Source of the DNA: Larimichthys crocea
Lineage: Eukaryota; Chordata; Actinopteri; Sciaenidae
Direction: 5' to 3'
Assembly: GCF_000972845.2 (NCBI RefSeq)
Contig: NC_040033.1
Span: forward strand, 5,794,241 to 5,858,240
DNA: 64,000 nt
Below, one piece after another: positions 60,966-64,000 of the stretch; position 1 is the first letter of the stretch, and every line of letters starts with the position of its first letter. Under the pieces are notes generated by a model that worked only from the letters and a program-made list of their open reading frames with translations, ran no database searches and had not been told where the DNA came from. The translations under genes and the position numbers were made by a program.

Positions 60966-63589
60966 TGACATTAGCAACTGCTTGCTGCTGTCCTCAGACT
61001 CAATATTTTGACTGCTTTAAGACCAACAAGACAAAAAAGGCTCAAATGTTTCCCGGCCAGAGTGTTTCTGTGTAGAAGTCTTTGAACATTTAGACCATGT
61101 TAAGTCAAACATCTACAGAAAATCTAATTAAACAGTGAAGTAATAAAGAGGGACAAATCCAAATGAAAACATTGGACAACTGATATCGAACTAGGCTGTG
61201 CATTAAGTTTGCTACTGTTGTGTAACAAGCTCATATCCTGAGCTAACAAAACAAACTCAACACAACTGCAATTTTCTCGAAATAACTGTTCACTTTCTCA
61301 TCTGGAGTTTGCAAAAGCTACGAGGTGACGGTTCAGTAACATCTTCAGGCAATTATTTTCACAAACAGATTAGTTATTGTGAAACTAAAATTAGCATCAG
61401 ACAAACAAGGATTGATTTGAGAAGAAAACATCGATTACTCCACTGTCATGACCGATGACGCTAATTAGCAACAGCCTTTAACTTTCGCTGTCACTGCCCC
61501 GCCTCAAAAGACTGATTTGCTAAGCCGGGTGTTAAAAATATGCTTTGGCAGAACATGTAATTGGCGAAACCACCCCGAGAGAAAAGTAAAAACTAAGAAT
61601 AGTTTTGTTGAACTGACTGTGACAGGTCAGGACACTGTCAGGTTATGGTGCTTTACACTCACACTTCATACATTATATTATCTCCTTGACAAGCCTTGAA
61701 CTTTTCATTAGAGTTTCTTTCCTCGCATGCAACGGGCACATTTTCTACCCAAGCTATATTCTTCCAAAAGATTTTTACAATATTCCTCATGACAGTTATT
61801 ATTTATAGTCTTTTTTCGTGCAGATAAACCATTAAGAAGTCTTAAAAAATGCTGTAATCTGTCATTTTATTAGTAGTAGTTGAGGCATATGTCTGTTTTC
61901 TTGTTTTTGTTGCTTAAACGGCAAATAATGATTGAAGTTGAACATAATTTTTTTGTCATGTCCTGCATGGATTCTCACAATAGTCTTTAATAAATCACTA
62001 AATCTGGAATGACGCTGATAAATCAACCTCAACGATGTCAAGCCAAAAAGGGAAAATATATCTATTCATAATCCAAGAAACGGCTTCTGCTACGTGGGAT
62101 AGATCAAGAAAGATTGCCTAAAAATAACCGAAAAATCGTTTCATGATTTCTGAGAACACATCTGACACGGATAAATTTAGCAAATCAGCGTGAGAAGGAA
62201 AACAAACAATGTGAAAGAAAATAAAAAAAGTGGCAGAGGAGAGGTGTGAGGCCATCCTGAGCAGGTGGTGGTGACGTCCAGATGCTGCAGAGAAGCAGCG
62301 AAGCAGGTAATGTCCTGCCTAGATTACCTCCGGGGCCTGATTACAGTGGAGCGTCCTCATCTGGGTCAACTCGGAGCTGGTTCTGCAGGGATCAGCTGCT
62401 CCCACTGTCGTCCTGATGGTCAGAGGTCTCATCTGTCCCCCCCTAAAAAAAACAGAGCCTTGTGTGTGCTGAAATTAAATATCAATTTCAAAAATGCCAC
62501 ATATCCATTTAGGGGAACGGTTATGCCGCTCTGTTGGGTCAATGATGGGTAACGTGCCAAACTCATCACGTGGAGGGAGTTTCTGCACTGCAGCTCTGAC
62601 ACATGTTGTCAGTCAAACAGTGTGCCAGCGCTGGTTCTGTTTACGTCGCAGGTTCGCATAGAGTCAGCCAAGTGTTGCAGGCAGACTCTCACATGTTTGT
62701 GCTCTCCTCACAATTGAAGCCAGTGTTGTTAATTCCAATAGATTTGTTAGCAGCTTTGACATTGACATGTTCATTTCTGTGAATTTAAGAAAGATCAAAA
62801 CCAACAATGGGATAAAGTTCATCTCTTAATTTTCATCTCTACTTTGTCTATGGCATTCAGCTCCATTAATTCTCGCATTAAAAGGGGATATTAAATGTAC
62901 AGTTTCATTTCAAGTAATGATAATTTGATAACAGCTGGGCACTGCAGTTTTTAATAAATATAACTGAAACAGCAGTGTTTTTGGGGGGGACTATTTTCAG
63001 CTGCGGATTAATGTGCAGCATGTCACCACTGCAACACTGAAACGGAGTCAGCTTGTTCAGTAAACTGATTCATGTTGTTATTTTTTGCGGATTATACGTC
63101 TTTACCACACTCTTTATTTAGTTTATTTTATCCATAGACATTTTTTTGGTCTAAAATCTGTGCCTCTTCCTCTGTGATTGAGTATAGCAGTGCAGCTTCT
63201 GTCTGTTCATCAGACTACACTGTTGACCTAATTGGTACATGACTGTCTGCACACTGAGGGACTGATGAATACTGCTCATGGTGGTCATTTTACATATTGA
63301 TGTAACATCCAAATTTATAAACCCCACAGGCTTAAAGCCTCTATTATGACCAACATGGATTAGATACTCAATCTTCAGACAGATCTTCACGAGTGTAATT
63401 ATGTTTTTTCTTTAATCTGACACATCAGCATTAGCACTCTATTGAAGAATCTGTGTCAGTGATCAATATGTATTTCAGTCACGGTTGTGTTTGTTGGTTT
63501 ATTATATCACGACTTAGTCATTATATTAAATCTAAAATAGATTAAAACTGTTTCATTTCCAGTTCTAATAAGTTTGGCAAGCTGTATAT
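60966..63589. other. Unassigned non-coding DNA
   Basis: No gene or element recognised. An A-rich run at about 62222-62230 and several short T-runs only. Confidence 0.4.
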
Positions 63590-64000
63590 TACATTTTTGG
63601 TGAAATATACTTCTATATCACTGATTGACATCTTGAGCTGTCTGTATTGTGAATAAAGATGAGGCCAACTCGAGAAGCTGGTTAGCTTTGCTCAGCATAA
63701 AGATAAAAAAAAAAAAAAAAGCCTCGCTCTGTCCGAAGTTAAAAACATCTGCTTACCAGCACCTCTAAAGCTTACCAATTAACACTATATATAATGCTCC
63801 GTTAATTTGTACCAGTTGCCAAGCAACCATCAGATATATTTCTGGAATAGATTTGCACATAACCCTCAATACTTGAGTTTTTGTACAAAGTAAGCAAACG
63901 AGATGTAAAGGTGTTAATTAGTGAGCTTTGGAGGTGATTCCCCCCACGTTTACAGTTTTTATGCAAAGCTGAGCTAACAGGTGCTCGCCATAGCTTCATC
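63590..64000. mobile_element. Foldback-type MITE, cut by the window end
   Basis: The left part reads CTGGTTAGCTTTGCTCAGC, an A-run at about 63705-63720, CTCGCTCTGTCCGAAG, CCAGCACCTCTAAAGCTTAC, then AATTAACAC. The right part reads GGTGTTAATTAGTGAGC, TTTGGAGGTG, then AAGCTGAGCTAACAGG, the inverted counterpart of the left. Long inverted ends with a short middle and no transposase fit a foldback/MITE structure. It is the fullest copy of the family at 1225-1410 and 42945-43105. The right terminus lies beyond 64000. Confidence 0.65.

Overview
The window looks like vertebrate nuclear DNA from a teleost fish, probably a percomorph. It is AT-rich on the whole and dense in short interspersed repeats. 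It carries two tRNA-derived SINEs, decayed APE-type LINE fragments, MITE-like DNA transposons and many microsatellites. I recognise several repeat families as ones common in fish genomes; this rests on recall of their consensus features, not on a search. I found no protein-coding gene, rRNA, genuine tRNA or CRISPR array. The longest reading frames (151, 137 and 131 residues) match no family I know, and the 151-residue one is broken in its own duplicate. The window is best read as intergenic or long-intron DNA.

Layout. 1-9834 is single-copy DNA with old repeats, a nested repeat stack at 3460-4432, and AT-rich tracts with homeodomain/POU-like motifs that resemble conserved non-coding elements (5690-6130, 6720-6890, 8600-9080). 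9835-22127 is the most striking region: a rearranged duplication in the order A - B - C - N gap - A' - B2 - C'. A' (15986-20180) is the reverse complement of A (9835-14139). C' (20473-22127) is the reverse complement of C (14376-15975). The short segment between them, B (14140-14375) and B2 (20181-20472), is in the same orientation in both copies. A run of ten N (15976-15985) sits exactly where C ends and A' begins. The arms differ by scattered substitutions and indels, so they are either an aged duplication or two divergent haplotypes placed side by side in the assembly.

22128-33180 is mostly unassigned single-copy DNA. 33185-45140 is repeat-rich: two SINEs with clear target-site duplications, a 230-bp MITE, an L2-like LINE tail abutted by a Harbinger-like MITE, a broken LINE reverse-transcriptase region, and a retroposon fragment. 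45141-58562 is mostly unassigned, with a LINE relic that keeps its FADD reverse-transcriptase motif (48628-49165) and a 24-bp perfect palindrome at 45672-45695. 58563-64000 holds two dispersed repeat copies about 2.2 kb apart and ends inside a foldback-type element cut by the window edge.

No set of genes works together here. The features of interest are structural (the interleaved inverted duplication and nested transposon insertions) and possibly regulatory (candidate conserved non-coding elements). No previously undescribed protein system was found.
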